Positions 24,860 through 34,263 of a stretch of DNA of 64,000 bases are shown piece by piece (within the stretch, counting starts at the first letter, position 1; every line of letters begins with the position of its first letter). The notes under the pieces were generated by a model, which did no database searches, was not told the DNA's origin, and saw nothing but the letters and a program-made list of their open reading frames with translations. The position numbers and the translations under genes were made by a program. The DNA comes from Terriglobus sp. TAA 43. Lineage in GTDB: Bacteria > Acidobacteriota > Terriglobia > Terriglobales > Acidobacteriaceae. Location: assembly GCF_000800015.1 (NCBI RefSeq), contig NZ_JUGR01000001.1, positions 1,054,001-1,118,000 on the forward strand, in the 5' to 3' direction.

Positions 24860-25600
24860 ATGTCGTGGTATGCCTATTGCATCGCGGAAAGGACTTCCTT
24901 TCCGGAGCTTCTTCGCCACCGTCGTCCGATGCCACTCGATGGAATCTCGGGACTCTTCGGAAACCAAACCTTCGCCTTCCCCGCCAGTGACCTCGCCGTT
25001 GTCGTCTCGGAGCACAGCCCCGAAGACGATGCCCGCATGGACCAGCAAGCTCAGCGCGATCATGCGCGTGTGATTGCGGAGTGCTTCAAGCACGCCACGG
25101 TTCTTCCCTTCCGTTTCGGAACTCACTTTGAAGACGACGACGCGTTGCGTCGCTCCGTCCGCTCCAACCATCGCCACTTCATTCACAACGTGGAACGCCT
25201 GCGCGGCAAAGCGGAAATGCACCTCAAGGTGCTCGTCGACGACATCTGCGGAGAGTCTCACAAGATCGTTCAGGGCACGGTCGGTAAGGAATACCTTGCC
25301 AGCCTGCGCGAGAGCGCCAGTGCACAGCGTGAACGCCAGTCCAAGGCTCGCGCTCTGCAGGTACAGATGCAGCGCATGTTCCTGCCCGACGCAGAGGAAG
25401 TTACCTGCAAGCGTGCGGGCGAAGGCAAGATGCTCCTCGATATCGCCCATCTGGTCGACAAGAAGCATGTAGAGCGTTACCAGAACAAGTACTCAACCGC
25501 CATGGACATGCTGAAGGACTGCCGTATGCAGCTCTCCGGCCCTTGGCCTCCGTATCACTTCGTGCAACGGCATCAGCCGCCGCACAACTCCGCCAACTAA
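24860..25600 (+). CDS. GvpL/GvpF family gas-vesicle protein (orphan)
   Basis: A 246-residue protein of the GvpL/F family. The N-terminal domain begins MSWYAYCIAE and continues with SDLAVVVSEHSPED, HARVIAECFKHATVLPFRFGT and an arginine-rich helix (SNRHHFIHNVERLRGK-like), the family's usual landmarks. The C-terminal part is mixed alpha/beta. In gas-vesicle clusters GvpF/L is a minor, essential assembly protein. Here no gvpA, gvpN or other gvp gene is within the window, so it must do something else or work with distant genes. A GGGAGAG precedes the ATG at 24860. A terminator follows. Confidence 0.82.
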   Translation: MSWYAYCIAERTSFPELLRHRRPMPLDGISGLFGNQTFAFPASDLAVVVSEHSPEDDARMDQQAQRDHARVIAECFKHATVLPFRFGTHFEDDDALRRSVRSNHRHFIHNVERLRGKAEMHLKVLVDDICGESHKIVQGTVGKEYLASLRESASAQRERQSKARALQVQMQRMFLPDAEEVTCKRAGEGKMLLDIAHLVDKKHVERYQNKYSTAMDMLKDCRMQLSGPWPPYHFVQRHQPPHNSAN

Positions 25601-25627
25601 ACAAACGTTGGCCCTTAGCAGAAGAAG

Positions 25628-25655
25628 GCCCGCTCAAACTGAGCGGGCTTTCTTA
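25628..25655 (+). terminator. Terminator after the GvpL/F gene
   Basis: Nine-base stem GCCCGCTCA (25628-25636) with TGAGCGGGC (25640-25648), followed by TTTCTTATT on the plus strand. Confidence 0.8.
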
Positions 25656-25664
25656 TTGCGATAT

Positions 25665-25883
25665 TTATCTCTCGAGAACAGTAAGCCGATCTACGGTCAG
25701 CTCTCGGATACGCAGTGAGTCGATACGCGCTTCCAGAATCCGTACGCGACGAATGGCCAGCGCTCCGATTGCAACGGCACCGATTGCGACCGCACCGACT
25801 GCCAAAGCACCAATTCCAAGAGAACCAGCGGCCATGGTGCCTACAGCAAGTGCGCCGCACGACTCTTTCTTCCTCAAAGCCAT
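25665..25883 (-). CDS. Tiny repeat-rich protein (ALAVGAVAIG pattern)
   Basis: A 72-residue protein. A near-perfect ribosome site (AAGGGAGGT) lies six to seven bases before the ATG, which is the main proof that it is real. Residues 11-44 are repeats of about five residues of the form G-A-(L/V)-A-(V/I), and the last 28 change to a charged version (RVRILEARIDSLRIRELTV) with the same spacing of hydrophobic residues. The regular period suggests a small parallel beta-solenoid or a membrane hairpin with an amphipathic tail. I know no function for it. Confidence 0.75.
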   Translation of the reverse strand: MALRKKESCGALAVGTMAAGSLGIGALAVGAVAIGAVAIGALAIRRVRILEARIDSLRIRELTVDRLTVLER

Positions 25884-25911
25884 ACCGCACCTCCCTTTTG
25901 ATCTGAACTGA

Positions 25912-26598
25912 CTAAGCGTTACCAGCAGTGGGACCTACTGCCGCCACGGGCTTCTTACGGCTCATCAGGCGGCTCCGCTTTTTACGCGAAACCTGGCTCG
26001 CATGATCCAGCTTGCTCCAGAAGGCCACGAAGTAATCCACCGCGCTCAGGATCGATACAAACGTCATCCAGTAGATAGCCGTCACTGCGATGATGTGCAC
26101 CGGAACAAAGAACCAACCTGTGTCATTCCGCCATCCCGGACCAACCCACCAGGCGCTCCATCCACGATCCAGGATTGCAGCAACAACGGATACAATTTGC
26201 AGCACCGTCTTCAGCTTTCCAACTTCGCTGGCGTCGATGGTGAATCCTTCATTCGCAGCAATCGAACGAAGACCGCTGACCAGAAACTCGCGACCAATGA
26301 CCAGCACCGCAATCCAGGGCTTCACAACGTGCGGATTGAAGCTGACTAGGCAGACATAGCCAGCCGTCACCAACATCTTGTCCGCCAGCGGATCCAGCAA
26401 CATACCAATGGTGGTGATCTGTCCACGTTTCCGGGCGAGGTAACCGTCTAATCCATCCGTAATGGCCGCCAGGATAAACAGCAGCGACGCAGCCACTTCC
26501 TGCGCATGCCCCGTAATCGGAGAGCTTGCGGAGAGCAGCCAGATAAGCAGCGGAAGGCAAGCGATCCGGCTCATCGTAATGGAATTGGGCAGATTCAA
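25912..26598 (-). CDS. pgsA: CDP-diacylglycerol-glycerol-3-phosphate phosphatidyltransferase
   Basis: A 228-residue membrane enzyme. It joins CDP-diacylglycerol and glycerol-3-phosphate to phosphatidylglycerol phosphate, the committed step of phosphatidylglycerol and cardiolipin synthesis. The CDP-alcohol phosphotransferase motif is complete: DGLDGYLAR, then GMLLDPLADK with both aspartates. Several transmembrane segments are visible, and MNLPNSITMSR is the usual family start. The C-terminal ~30 residues are basic (SRKKRSRLMSRKK) and longer than in the E. coli enzyme. Confidence 0.93.
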   Translation of the reverse strand: MNLPNSITMSRIACLPLLIWLLSASSPITGHAQEVAASLLFILAAITDGLDGYLARKRGQITTIGMLLDPLADKMLVTAGYVCLVSFNPHVVKPWIAVLVIGREFLVSGLRSIAANEGFTIDASEVGKLKTVLQIVSVVAAILDRGWSAWWVGPGWRNDTGWFFVPVHIIAVTAIYWMTFVSILSAVDYFVAFWSKLDHASQVSRKKRSRLMSRKKPVAAVGPTAGNA

Positions 26599-26757
26599 AC
26601 GGGATGTACCTGGTCACAATGAGGCATCATGCCCAATAGCGACGTCACCATGATTCTTGCACAGGAAGGAAAAGAAAGGCAGAACGCAATGTGCGCCATG
26701 TCCACGATGACTCAATGCGGCATAGCAAGGGCCATCGCGCCCATTACGTTCTGTTTC

Positions 26758-28053
26758 TTAGGCGTAGATTCCACGCTGCTTCGTCGTATATGCCACGCGG
26801 TCAATCGCCAGCATGTATGCCGCAATCCGGTTATTCACGCTGTGGGCCTCGGCGTAACGAATTACGTCATGGAAGCTCTGAGTCATCAAGCGATCCAGCC
26901 GATCATTCACCTCGTCCTCGGTCCAGAAGTAGCCCATGCGATCCTGCACCCACTCAAAATAGCTGGCCGTCACACCACCCGCATTCGCAAGGATGTCCGG
27001 CACCACAAATACGCCATTCTTCTCCAGAATGTCGTCCGCAGCAGGCGTCGTGGGACCGTTCGCACCTTCTACAAGAATCCGCGCTTTCACAGCTCCGGCA
27101 TTGCGGCTGGTGATCACATTCTCGTGCGCTGCGGGAATCAGAATTTCGCACGCCGTAGTTAACAACTCTTCGCTATTCGCCTCAGACGCACCGCTGAAAT
27201 TGCGAATGGAACCGTTCTTCTTGCGATGTTCTACCAATGCAGGAATGTTGATACCGTCAGCGTTGTACAAACCGCCATCCCACTCTGCGATGCCGATCAC
27301 CTTGTAGCCTTTTTCGCGCAGCAGCAACGCGGCATTCGATCCCACGTTGCCGAATCCCTGCACCACCACGCGGCAATCTGCAGGCTTCTTATTCAGGTAC
27401 TGCAGAGCCTGATCGCAAGCCACGGAGACACCGCGTCCTGTTGCAGCGGAACGTCCGCGCGAACCGCCAATGTTGATCGGCTTACCCGTCACCACGCTCG
27501 TCACGGTCTGCCGCATGTGCATGGAGTAGGTATCCATGATCCATGCCATCGTCTGCTCGTTTGTGTTTACATCCGGTGCAGGAACGTCCTTCTCCGGGCC
27601 AAAGACATCGATCATCTCTGCGGTGTAACGACGTGTTAACCGTTCCAGTTCGCCCTGGCTCATCTTTTTCGGATCGCAGATGACGCCACCCTTGGCACCA
27701 CCGAAGGGAATATTCACCACGGCGCACTTCCATGTCATCCAGCTCGCCAGCGCGCGCACTTCGTCCAACGACACATCCGGCGCGTACCGAATACCGCCCT
27801 TTGCAGGCCCTCGCGCCATCGAATGCTGCACACGATAGCCAGTGAAGACTTCAATGCGGCCATCGTCCATCATCACCGGGAAGTGCACAATGATCTCGCG
27901 ATTGGGCTGGCTCAGAACCTTCCAGATCCCTGCGTCCAGATCCAGTTTCTTTGCCGCAAATTCAAAGCGGGCGGCCTGAGCCTCCCACGGGTTCATCTCT
28001 TTTTCTAAAGCTGCTTCTGCTGCAGCCTGTTCCAGATCAACGGATACTGCCAT
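26758..28053 (-). CDS. Glutamate dehydrogenase (Glu/Leu/Phe/Val family)
   Basis: A 431-residue hexameric-type dehydrogenase. It interconverts glutamate with 2-oxoglutarate and ammonia. Seen: [19 protein letters not shown], the catalytic-lysine motif PFGGAKGGV, and the nucleotide fold [11 protein letters not shown] followed by WDGG. The start at 28053 (MAVSVDLEQ) has GAAGG nine bases upstream; an in-frame ATG at 28077 with GGAG very close is the alternative. Coenzyme use cannot be fixed from sequence alone. It fits the ammonium theme with amt-glnK-glnD. Confidence 0.92.
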   Translation of the reverse strand: MAVSVDLEQAAAEAALEKEMNPWEAQAARFEFAAKKLDLDAGIWKVLSQPNREIIVHFPVMMDDGRIEVFTGYRVQHSMARGPAKGGIRYAPDVSLDEVRALASWMTWKCAVVNIPFGGAKGGVICDPKKMSQGELERLTRRYTAEMIDVFGPEKDVPAPDVNTNEQTMAWIMDTYSMHMRQTVTSVVTGKPINIGGSRGRSAATGRGVSVACDQALQYLNKKPADCRVVVQGFGNVGSNAALLLREKGYKVIGIAEWDGGLYNADGINIPALVEHRKKNGSIRNFSGASEANSEELLTTACEILIPAAHENVITSRNAGAVKARILVEGANGPTTPAADDILEKNGVFVVPDILANAGGVTASYFEWVQDRMGYFWTEDEVNDRLDRLMTQSFHDVIRYAEAHSVNNRIAAYMLAIDRVAYTTKQRGIYA

Positions 28054-28286
28054 ACTTCTACGCCTTCTTTCCTTCATCGTCTCCGGTCACGCAGGGCCGC
28101 AGAAGACCACTTCAGTTGGACGCCTCAAAACCTGCCACAGGTGCATGAACAATCCGCGACACACGGGCATACGGCGGCCAAACCGGCGAAGTATAAGCAT
28201 CCCGCCAAACAATGAGCAAGGCATGCCAAGTGCTGTGTATCGTATCGGCTAACAGCGTTTAATCTTCATGCGGAGGAATTTCGCCC

Positions 28287-28625
28287 GTGCCACGGTACGC
28301 CTATCAACTCCGCATCCGCGAAGGCTGCGAAGACGAATATGATCGCCGCCATGTGGCCGTGTGGCCCGAGTTACTGAAGGACCTTGCAGACGCAGGTGTG
28401 CGCGAATACTCCATCTTCCGCCGCGGCCAGCAACTCTTCCTCTATCTGCACGTGGACAACTTCGATGCTTTCCTTGCGCGCATGGCAAACAGCGAAGCCA
28501 ATGCGCGTTGGCAAGCGATGATGTCCGACATCTTTGAATCCGTACCCGATCTTGCACCAGGCGAACGTTACGCCATGATGCCCGAAGTCTTTTACATGCC
28601 CGGCCACCCCGAAGGAACCGAATGA
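28287..28625 (+). CDS. rhaM: L-rhamnose mutarotase
   Basis: A 112-residue protein of the RhaM family. It speeds interconversion of the alpha and beta anomers of L-rhamnose before isomerisation. The family pattern is clear: YAYQLRI at the start, EYDRRHVAVWPEL with the catalytic histidine, YSIFRRGQQLFLY, and a WQAMMSDIF helix. It starts with GTG at 28287, with GGAGGAA about nine bases before. The stop overlaps the ATG of the isomerase gene (ATGA), so the pair is coupled. Confidence 0.93.
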   Translation: MPRYAYQLRIREGCEDEYDRRHVAVWPELLKDLADAGVREYSIFRRGQQLFLYLHVDNFDAFLARMANSEANARWQAMMSDIFESVPDLAPGERYAMMPEVFYMPGHPEGTE

Positions 28626-29806
28626 ACGACGCACAGCAGAGAGTCTTTGCCGCACTCGACCACTTCCGCATTGAGCTTCCCTCCTGGGGATTCGCGAACA
28701 CCGGCACACGCTTCGGCAAGTTCATCCAGCCCGGCGCCGCTACCACCATCGCGGAAAAGTTTGCCGATGCAGGCATGGTGAACAAGCTCACCGGCGTGGC
28801 ACCTACCGTGGCACTGCATGTTCTGTGGGATCTGCCGAAAGGCGAAGGTTCTGTCAGCGAGATTCGCCAGCTTGAACAGCAGCACGGCATCCGGTCCGGC
28901 TCCATCAATCCGAACCTGTTTCAGGATCAGTCGTACAAGTTCGGCTCGCTCTGCAACCCGGATCCCGCAATCCGTAAACAGGCTACCGATCACATGATCG
29001 AGAGCGTGCAGATTGCCAAAGCACTCGGTTCGCGCGACATCTCGTTGTGGCTCTCCGATGGCGCAAACTATCCCGGCACACAGAGTGTTCAACGCCGCAT
29101 TGGTTGGCTGACAGAAGCACTCGCCACAACACATGCAGAACTCGCACCGGACCAGCGTCTGCTCGTCGAATACAAGCCCTTCGAGCCTGCCTTCTACTTC
29201 ACCGACCTTGCTGACTGGGGCATGGCGTACACGATGGCCAAGCAGGCAGGTCCACAAGCCGTCGTGCTCGTCGATACCGGCCATCATGCGCTGGGCACCA
29301 ACATTGAACAGATCGTGGCTTGGCTGCTCCATCTCGGCGTACTTGGCGGCTTCCATTTCAACGATCGCAAGTTCGCGGATGATGACCTCACTCTCGGCTC
29401 CATCGACCCGTATCAGGTCTTCCGCATCTTCCACGAAATCCACGCACACGTTGCCAGCGGTGGTAGCCATGACATTGCTTACATGATCGATCAGAGCCAC
29501 AACCTGAAGGGCAAGATGGAAGCCATGGTGCAGACCGTCGCCACCGCCCAGGAGCTCTACGCCCGTGCCGCACTGGTAGACCAGGCAAAGCTCTCAGAAC
29601 TGCAGGACGCCTGTGCGTTGGTGGAAGCAGAAGAACTGTTCCGCAACGCCTTCTTCACTGACGTTCGCCCGCTGGTACAGGCGTGGCGCACCTCCAAGGG
29701 CCTGCCAGCCGATCCGCTTGCAGCATTGAAGGAAAGTGGCTATGTGGAGACCATCGGCCGCGAGCGTGCCGCAAAGAACGCCAGCAGCGGCGGGTCTTAC
29801 GCCTGA
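28622..29806 (+). CDS. rhaI: L-rhamnose isomerase (Pseudomonas-type)
   Basis: A 394-residue TIM-barrel sugar isomerase of the RhaI subtype, converting L-rhamnose to L-rhamnulose with two divalent metals. Seen: the opening SWGFANTGTRFGKF, the metal-binding YKPFEPAFY, VDTGHHALGTN, and GGFHFNDRKFADDDLTLGS. It shares only a four-base overlap with rhaM. No rhamnulokinase, aldolase or transporter follows, so the rest of the pathway is elsewhere. Confidence 0.92.
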   Translation: MNDAQQRVFAALDHFRIELPSWGFANTGTRFGKFIQPGAATTIAEKFADAGMVNKLTGVAPTVALHVLWDLPKGEGSVSEIRQLEQQHGIRSGSINPNLFQDQSYKFGSLCNPDPAIRKQATDHMIESVQIAKALGSRDISLWLSDGANYPGTQSVQRRIGWLTEALATTHAELAPDQRLLVEYKPFEPAFYFTDLADWGMAYTMAKQAGPQAVVLVDTGHHALGTNIEQIVAWLLHLGVLGGFHFNDRKFADDDLTLGSIDPYQVFRIFHEIHAHVASGGSHDIAYMIDQSHNLKGKMEAMVQTVATAQELYARAALVDQAKLSELQDACALVEAEELFRNAFFTDVRPLVQAWRTSKGLPADPLAALKESGYVETIGRERAAKNASSGGSYA

Positions 29807-29841
29807 GACGCCAGGGATTCATGGTCTAAGCTCAAAGCAGG

Positions 29842-30720
29842 ATGCCAACGCAGGAAGAACAGCTTTACACCACCAATAGGCCTCACCCCAAGGTATGGAT
29901 CGCCAGCACAGCGGCTATCCTCTTGCTGCTCTCGCTGCCGTCCATCCTGCCGCCAGACGGACAGACGCATCCCGGCCAGTTCCTTGGCCGCTTTCACGTC
30001 GGCCTGATTCATCTGCCCATCGGTTTGCTCTTTCTGGTGCCTGTTTTTGACCTTGCCGCAAAGAAGCGCCCGGCGCTTCAACAGGCGGCGGCAATCACTC
30101 TCAACATCGCCACCATCACAGCATTCTTGTCTGCGCTACTCGGCATCATTCTGGCCCACGCCGGAGCCTTCTCTGTCGACGAGGTACGGACTCACCTGTG
30201 GACTGGCATCGTTCTCGCCATCGCCGCCATCGCCATCACCCAGTTGCGCACGTTCCTTCCTCAGCGAGCATTACTGACCATCCCTCTCGCTTTGCTCACC
30301 CTCTGGACCGCCCACACCGGCGGCAAAATCGTCTACGGCGATGACTGGCTTACGGAGTTCTTGCCACACCTGGCTCCATCACGCAGCTATCCCTCTGTTG
30401 ATCCCGAAGGTGTCTACGCGAAACAGGTCCAGCCCATCCTGAACGCAAATTGCGTGAAATGCCATGGCTCCCAGGAACGCAAAGGCAATCTGCGACTCGA
30501 TAGCTACGGACACCTATTGGACGGCGGCACCAGCGGCGACATAGTGGCTGCAGGCCATCCCGAACGCAGCATCCTGCTGCATCGCATCACTCTGCCGCCA
30601 AACGATCCAAAGCTGATGCCGAAGAAGGGCGAACCGCTTACCCCGGCGGAGATCGAAACCCTCCGCGCGTGGATCACCGCAGGAGCTTCGCCATCCGCTA
30701 CACCGACCACGCAGCCGTGA
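29842..30720 (+). CDS. DUF2231 membrane domain fused to planctomycete-type cytochrome c
   Basis: A 292-residue inner-membrane protein. Residues about 20-170 hold five hydrophobic segments with the DUF2231 pattern (FHVGLIHLPIGLLFL, with conserved histidines, and HLWTGIVL). The C-terminal ~100 residues contain one haem site, CVKCHG, followed by KGNLRLDSYGHLLDGG and LMPKKGEPLTPAEIE, matching the PSCyt1-type cytochrome domain. It is probably a redox or sensing protein with periplasmic haem. It follows rhaI by 35 bases but needs no shared function. Confidence 0.85.
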   Translation: MPTQEEQLYTTNRPHPKVWIASTAAILLLLSLPSILPPDGQTHPGQFLGRFHVGLIHLPIGLLFLVPVFDLAAKKRPALQQAAAITLNIATITAFLSALLGIILAHAGAFSVDEVRTHLWTGIVLAIAAIAITQLRTFLPQRALLTIPLALLTLWTAHTGGKIVYGDDWLTEFLPHLAPSRSYPSVDPEGVYAKQVQPILNANCVKCHGSQERKGNLRLDSYGHLLDGGTSGDIVAAGHPERSILLHRITLPPNDPKLMPKKGEPLTPAEIETLRAWITAGASPSATPTTQP

Positions 30721-30724
30721 AACA

Positions 30725-30766
30725 CGAAGGGCTCCGCGACGGGGGATCGCGGAGCCACTGCCTTCG
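30725..30766. terminator. Long hairpin after the cytochrome gene
   Basis: Inner stem GGCTCCGCGA (30730-30739) with TCGCGGAGCC (30747-30756), and outer CGAAGG/CCTTCG arms. No good T-run follows, so it is a likely but not certain terminator between convergent genes. Confidence 0.6.
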
Positions 30767-30779
30767 TGCCAAGGGAAGC

Positions 30780-30995
30780 TTACTTGGTAAAGATCTCGCC
30801 ATCCTGATGTGCCTGGCGATTCATGCCGCGGCGTGCAGAATCTTCCGCAGCCCGGTCGATGCCGGACTGATGTCCGCTCTCGGCACGTTCCAGCGAATTC
30901 ACACCCGGACGCGCAGGTGTATCTGGCGTGTTCACCTTTTCCTTTGCCACTCCGTCGCCTTCACCTGCAACTCCATTTCCAGTCACACTGCTCAT
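30780..30995 (-). CDS. Small hydrophilic hypothetical protein
   Basis: A 71-residue, highly charged protein with no hydrophobic segment and no cysteine. GGCGAGGTGA about eight bases before the ATG supports translation. Composition (Gly, Ala, Glu, Arg, Asn) and low complexity suggest an intrinsically disordered protein. No family recognised. It is monocistronic and convergent with the cytochrome gene. Confidence 0.6.
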   Translation of the reverse strand: MSSVTGNGVAGEGDGVAKEKVNTPDTPARPGVNSLERAESGHQSGIDRAAEDSARRGMNRQAHQDGEIFTK

Positions 30996-31100
30996 AATCC
31001 GTCACCTCGCCCAACATAGACGCGAACTTCACCCCTTAGGTTTGCCACGCCATTCCACGGCAAATCTTCAAATCAGATAAAGCCATGCGATCGAGCTAAC

Positions 31101-32246
31101 ATGAAACAGATGAGAAACTTCCTGACAGAAGCGAAAGCGCTCCATGACAGCAGCATTGTGCTGGATGGCCATGCCGATACACCGCAACGCTTTGTGGACG
31201 AGGACTGGAACTGGGCTGGCTCGCCACTTGGGGTGGGCCAACTCTCCTCGGAAACAGCCTCCGCTGGGCATCTGCACGGAGGCTTTCTCATCGCATGGCC
31301 AGAGCCAGACGCTTGGGCAGGCAAGTTCGCGGAACGCACCCGCACACTTATCGCAGGCATCCACCAACAGGTCGCAAAGCAACCGGAGGCCATCACCGTC
31401 TGCACCACCGCAAGCGAAGTCCTCAAAGCCAAACGAAACGGCCAATACGCAGCGTTGATCGGCATCGAAGGCGGCCACGCTATCGAGAACAGCCTCGACA
31501 ACCTGCGTGAATTCCATGCCGGCGGAGCACGTTATATGACCCTGACCTGGGCCAACGCCAACGACTGGTGCGGCTCCAGCGGCTTTGGCGGCGACGGTGG
31601 CTTGACCAGCTTTGGACGTGACGTAGTGCGTGAGATGAATCGCCTCGGCATGCTCGTAGACATCTCCCACGTCAGCGATGCCGCATTCCACGACGTTCTG
31701 GAAACATCGTGGGCCCCGGTCATCGCCTCGCATTCATCATCACGTCACATCTGCCGCGCCGCCCGCAACCTTACCGACGACATGGCCCGGCAACTTGCAG
31801 CAAAAGGTGGCATCGTCATGGTGAACTTCTTCGCGGGCTTCCTTAGCGATGCGTGGCGGGAAGCTTGGAACGCATTGAAGCCGGAAAGAAGCTCAGCGAT
31901 CGACAAAACCCGCGAAGAGTTCCGCGTACAGGGCAAGCCGTTCCTCTTCTTCGATGAAGTCGCGATCGAACGCGACTTCGCTCGCCGCATTCCTCCAGTT
32001 CCCTTCTCGGTTCTTGTCGAACACTTTGACCATCTGTTGAGCGTCGTCGGTCCGAAACACGTCGGCATTGGATCTGACTTCGACGGCATCGCGCTCTCGG
32101 TGGAGGGCATGGAGACAGCCGCCGATCTGCCGAAGCTTACTGCGGCACTTCTGGAACGCGGATGGTCCGCCGATGACCTTCGCGACATGCTCGGCGAAAA
32201 CCTTTTGCGTGTCCTGAAACAGGCCGAGGACTTCGCCGCCGCGTGA
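31101..32246 (+). CDS. Membrane-dipeptidase family (M19) peptidase
   Basis: A 381-residue zinc peptidase of the renal-dipeptidase family, which cleaves dipeptides including those with D-residues. Metal and substrate motifs: LDGHADTP near residue 20, IGIEGGHAIE with the bridging glutamate, VDISHVSD, PVIASHSSSRH, and HVGIGSDFDGI. There is no signal peptide at the chosen start, so it should be cytoplasmic. A second ATG three codons later is possible. The next gene starts 34 bases downstream. Confidence 0.92.
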   Translation: MKQMRNFLTEAKALHDSSIVLDGHADTPQRFVDEDWNWAGSPLGVGQLSSETASAGHLHGGFLIAWPEPDAWAGKFAERTRTLIAGIHQQVAKQPEAITVCTTASEVLKAKRNGQYAALIGIEGGHAIENSLDNLREFHAGGARYMTLTWANANDWCGSSGFGGDGGLTSFGRDVVREMNRLGMLVDISHVSDAAFHDVLETSWAPVIASHSSSRHICRAARNLTDDMARQLAAKGGIVMVNFFAGFLSDAWREAWNALKPERSSAIDKTREEFRVQGKPFLFFDEVAIERDFARRIPPVPFSVLVEHFDHLLSVVGPKHVGIGSDFDGIALSVEGMETAADLPKLTAALLERGWSADDLRDMLGENLLRVLKQAEDFAAA

Positions 32247-32280
32247 CCGCTTCCGCCGCGCGGCGTATTCTGGAAGCGGC

Positions 32281-33039
32281 ATGATGTTCCGACTTGCTCC
32301 CCTATCTCTCTTCGCGATTCTCGCCGCTGCCCCGGTAGCGGCACTGGCACAGGCAGGGTCCACTGCACCGCCTGCCCAGCAACAGAATCCCCCGGCAAAG
32401 CCTGCGGACGACCTGCCGGATTCACCCGGCGCCGCTGAAGGCCTCGGCGTTCCGCCTGCTCCCAACGGTCCCACCGCCATCATTGACACCACGATGGGCC
32501 GCCTCACCTGCCAGTTCTTCCAGAACGAGTCGCCGAAGACCGTAGAAAACTTCATCGGTCTGGCTACAGGCACCAAGGACTTCACTGATCCGACAACCGG
32601 CCAGAAGATGCATGGCGTGCCCTTCTACGACGGCACAACCTTTCATCGCGTGATTGCCAACTTCATGATCCAGGGCGGCGACCGCGCTGGTACGGGCGCT
32701 GGCGACGCTGGCTTCTACATCGGCGAAGAGCGTTCCCCCGGACTTCGTTTTGATCGGGAAGGCCGCCTTGCCATGGCCAATGCAGGCCCCAACACAGGCA
32801 GCACGCAATTCTTCGTTACAGAAGCCCCCGTTCCTGAACTGAACGGCAAACACACCATCTTTGGTCAGTGCGATGCGCATTCCGTTGTGATCGTCCAGTC
32901 CATTGCCCGCGTGGAAAAGAACTCGCAGGATAAACCTGTAACGCCCGTGACCATCAAGCACGTCACAATTGTCCCGGAGGGTGGCACCATTCCGCCGGAT
33001 CCAATGGCGACCCAGCCCGCCACTCCTGCAGCGCAGTAG
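32281..33039 (+). CDS. Exported cyclophilin-type peptidyl-prolyl isomerase
   Basis: A 252-residue protein: signal peptide (APLSLFAILAAAPVAALAQ), a Pro/Ala-rich linker to about residue 55, then a cyclophilin domain with [32 protein letters not shown] and LNGKHTIFGQ. It should isomerise X-Pro bonds in periplasmic proteins. GGAAG precedes the ATG. It is followed 37 bases later by a second, cytoplasmic cyclophilin, so the two are probably co-transcribed paralogues. Confidence 0.93.
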   Translation: MMFRLAPLSLFAILAAAPVAALAQAGSTAPPAQQQNPPAKPADDLPDSPGAAEGLGVPPAPNGPTAIIDTTMGRLTCQFFQNESPKTVENFIGLATGTKDFTDPTTGQKMHGVPFYDGTTFHRVIANFMIQGGDRAGTGAGDAGFYIGEERSPGLRFDREGRLAMANAGPNTGSTQFFVTEAPVPELNGKHTIFGQCDAHSVVIVQSIARVEKNSQDKPVTPVTIKHVTIVPEGGTIPPDPMATQPATPAAQ

Positions 33040-33076
33040 GCATCCAACGTCGTACAGCAACAGAAAGGAAATACCC

Positions 33077-33598
33077 ATGGCAGATCGCACACCCGGTACC
33101 TACGCCGTCTTCAACACCAGCGAAGGCACCATCGTCACGCGCCTCTTTGAGAAGGATGCGCCGGAGACCGTCGCCAACTTCATCGGCCTGGCTGAGGGCA
33201 CCAAGAAGTGGGAGAGCCGCAGCAAGAAGGGCGACAAGCTCTATGACGGCACCATCTTCCACCGCGTGATCCCTGAGTTCATGATCCAGGGCGGCGATCC
33301 GGAAGGCACCGGCATGGGCGGCCCCGGTTACCGCTTCGCAGACGAGACCAAGGGTTCGCCGCACGGCTTCCAGGAGACCGGCAAGCTAGCCATGGCCAAC
33401 GCAGGCCCCAACACCAACGGCTCGCAGTTCTTCATCACCGTTGCGCCAACCACCTGGCTCACCGGCCGCCACACCATCTTCGGTGAAGTTGTGGAAGGCT
33501 ATGACATCGTGGAGAAGGTCAGCAAGGTCGCACGCGACGGCATGGACCGCCCCAAGAAGCCCGTCGTACTCGAGTCGGTAGTTATCGAGCGCGTCTAA
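33077..33598 (+). CDS. Cytoplasmic cyclophilin-type peptidyl-prolyl isomerase
   Basis: A 173-residue single-domain cyclophilin. Core residues are present: [49 protein letters not shown]. It has no signal peptide. AAGGAAA before the ATG at 33077 decides the start over the longer open frame. It pairs with the exported paralogue just upstream. Confidence 0.94.
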   Translation: MADRTPGTYAVFNTSEGTIVTRLFEKDAPETVANFIGLAEGTKKWESRSKKGDKLYDGTIFHRVIPEFMIQGGDPEGTGMGGPGYRFADETKGSPHGFQETGKLAMANAGPNTNGSQFFITVAPTTWLTGRHTIFGEVVEGYDIVEKVSKVARDGMDRPKKPVVLESVVIERV

Positions 33599-33618
33599 GC
33601 TCACACAACACAGCAAGG

Positions 33619-33648
33619 AAACGGCCCGCATCTGCGGGCCGTTTTTCT
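33619..33648 (+). terminator. Strong terminator after the cyclophilin genes
   Basis: Stem AAACGGCCCGCA (33619-33630) with TGCGGGCCGTTT (33633-33644), followed by TTTCTG. It ends just before the convergent AhpD-like gene. Confidence 0.9.
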
Positions 33649-33653
33649 GATTG

Positions 33654-34241
33654 CTACACAGTCGGAGCAGGCTCACCGTTGCTTCCTCGAGCAATCTTGC
33701 TCTGATCGAACAAACGCAGCACTGGGAAATCAATATCTGTTCGCGCGACCTTCCAGAAGTAGTTGGTAAGAAAGTTCAGAATCAGGTGACCAAAGACCTC
33801 CGCAATATCTTCATCACTCCAGCCAGCAGCTTTCACCGCGTCCACCTCTGCATCGGTAAGGTCACCCTTGTAACGGACCACAAGCAGAACAAAGTCGAGC
33901 AACGCCTGTTCCTTTGCATCACTGGACTTACCATGCCGCGCCAGTTCAATGTCCTCATCGGTTAGCTTCTGCTGCTTTGCCACCGCAGCCAGAAGCGAGA
34001 TGCAGTATTCGCAGCCATTCTCTTCGCCAATTGCCAAGCCAATCTTTCGTGCCAACTGTTTGCTGAATCGCCCCTCGGTCAGGTTCTGAAACAGCGTCAG
34101 ATAGCTGCTCATCATGGCAGTGGAATTGGTCATTGCCGACATCAGCAGGGGATGCTTTCCGAACTTCGCGCGTGTGGCGTCGAAGATCTCCTTCTGGGCT
34201 TCGGTGGCGGTTTCCGGGGTGAGTACATGAATGCGAGCCAT
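33654..34241 (-). CDS. AhpD/carboxymuconolactone-decarboxylase family protein
   Basis: A 195-residue protein with the AhpD-like core. The redox site is GCEYCIS (CxxC-type pair in the family's E-x(n)-C-x-x-C helix context), and the helices [22 protein letters not shown] and [15 protein letters not shown] are typical. Members reduce peroxides or act as disulfide-dependent antioxidant proteins. It is divergent from a TetR regulator, and a palindrome identical in its arms to the one before tetR lies between them, so it is very likely that regulator's target. Confidence 0.85.
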   Translation of the reverse strand: MARIHVLTPETATEAQKEIFDATRAKFGKHPLLMSAMTNSTAMMSSYLTLFQNLTEGRFSKQLARKIGLAIGEENGCEYCISLLAAVAKQQKLTDEDIELARHGKSSDAKEQALLDFVLLVVRYKGDLTDAEVDAVKAAGWSDEDIAEVFGHLILNFLTNYFWKVARTDIDFPVLRLFDQSKIARGSNGEPAPTV

Positions 34242-34263
34242 GGGTGACGTCTCCTTGATTTAT

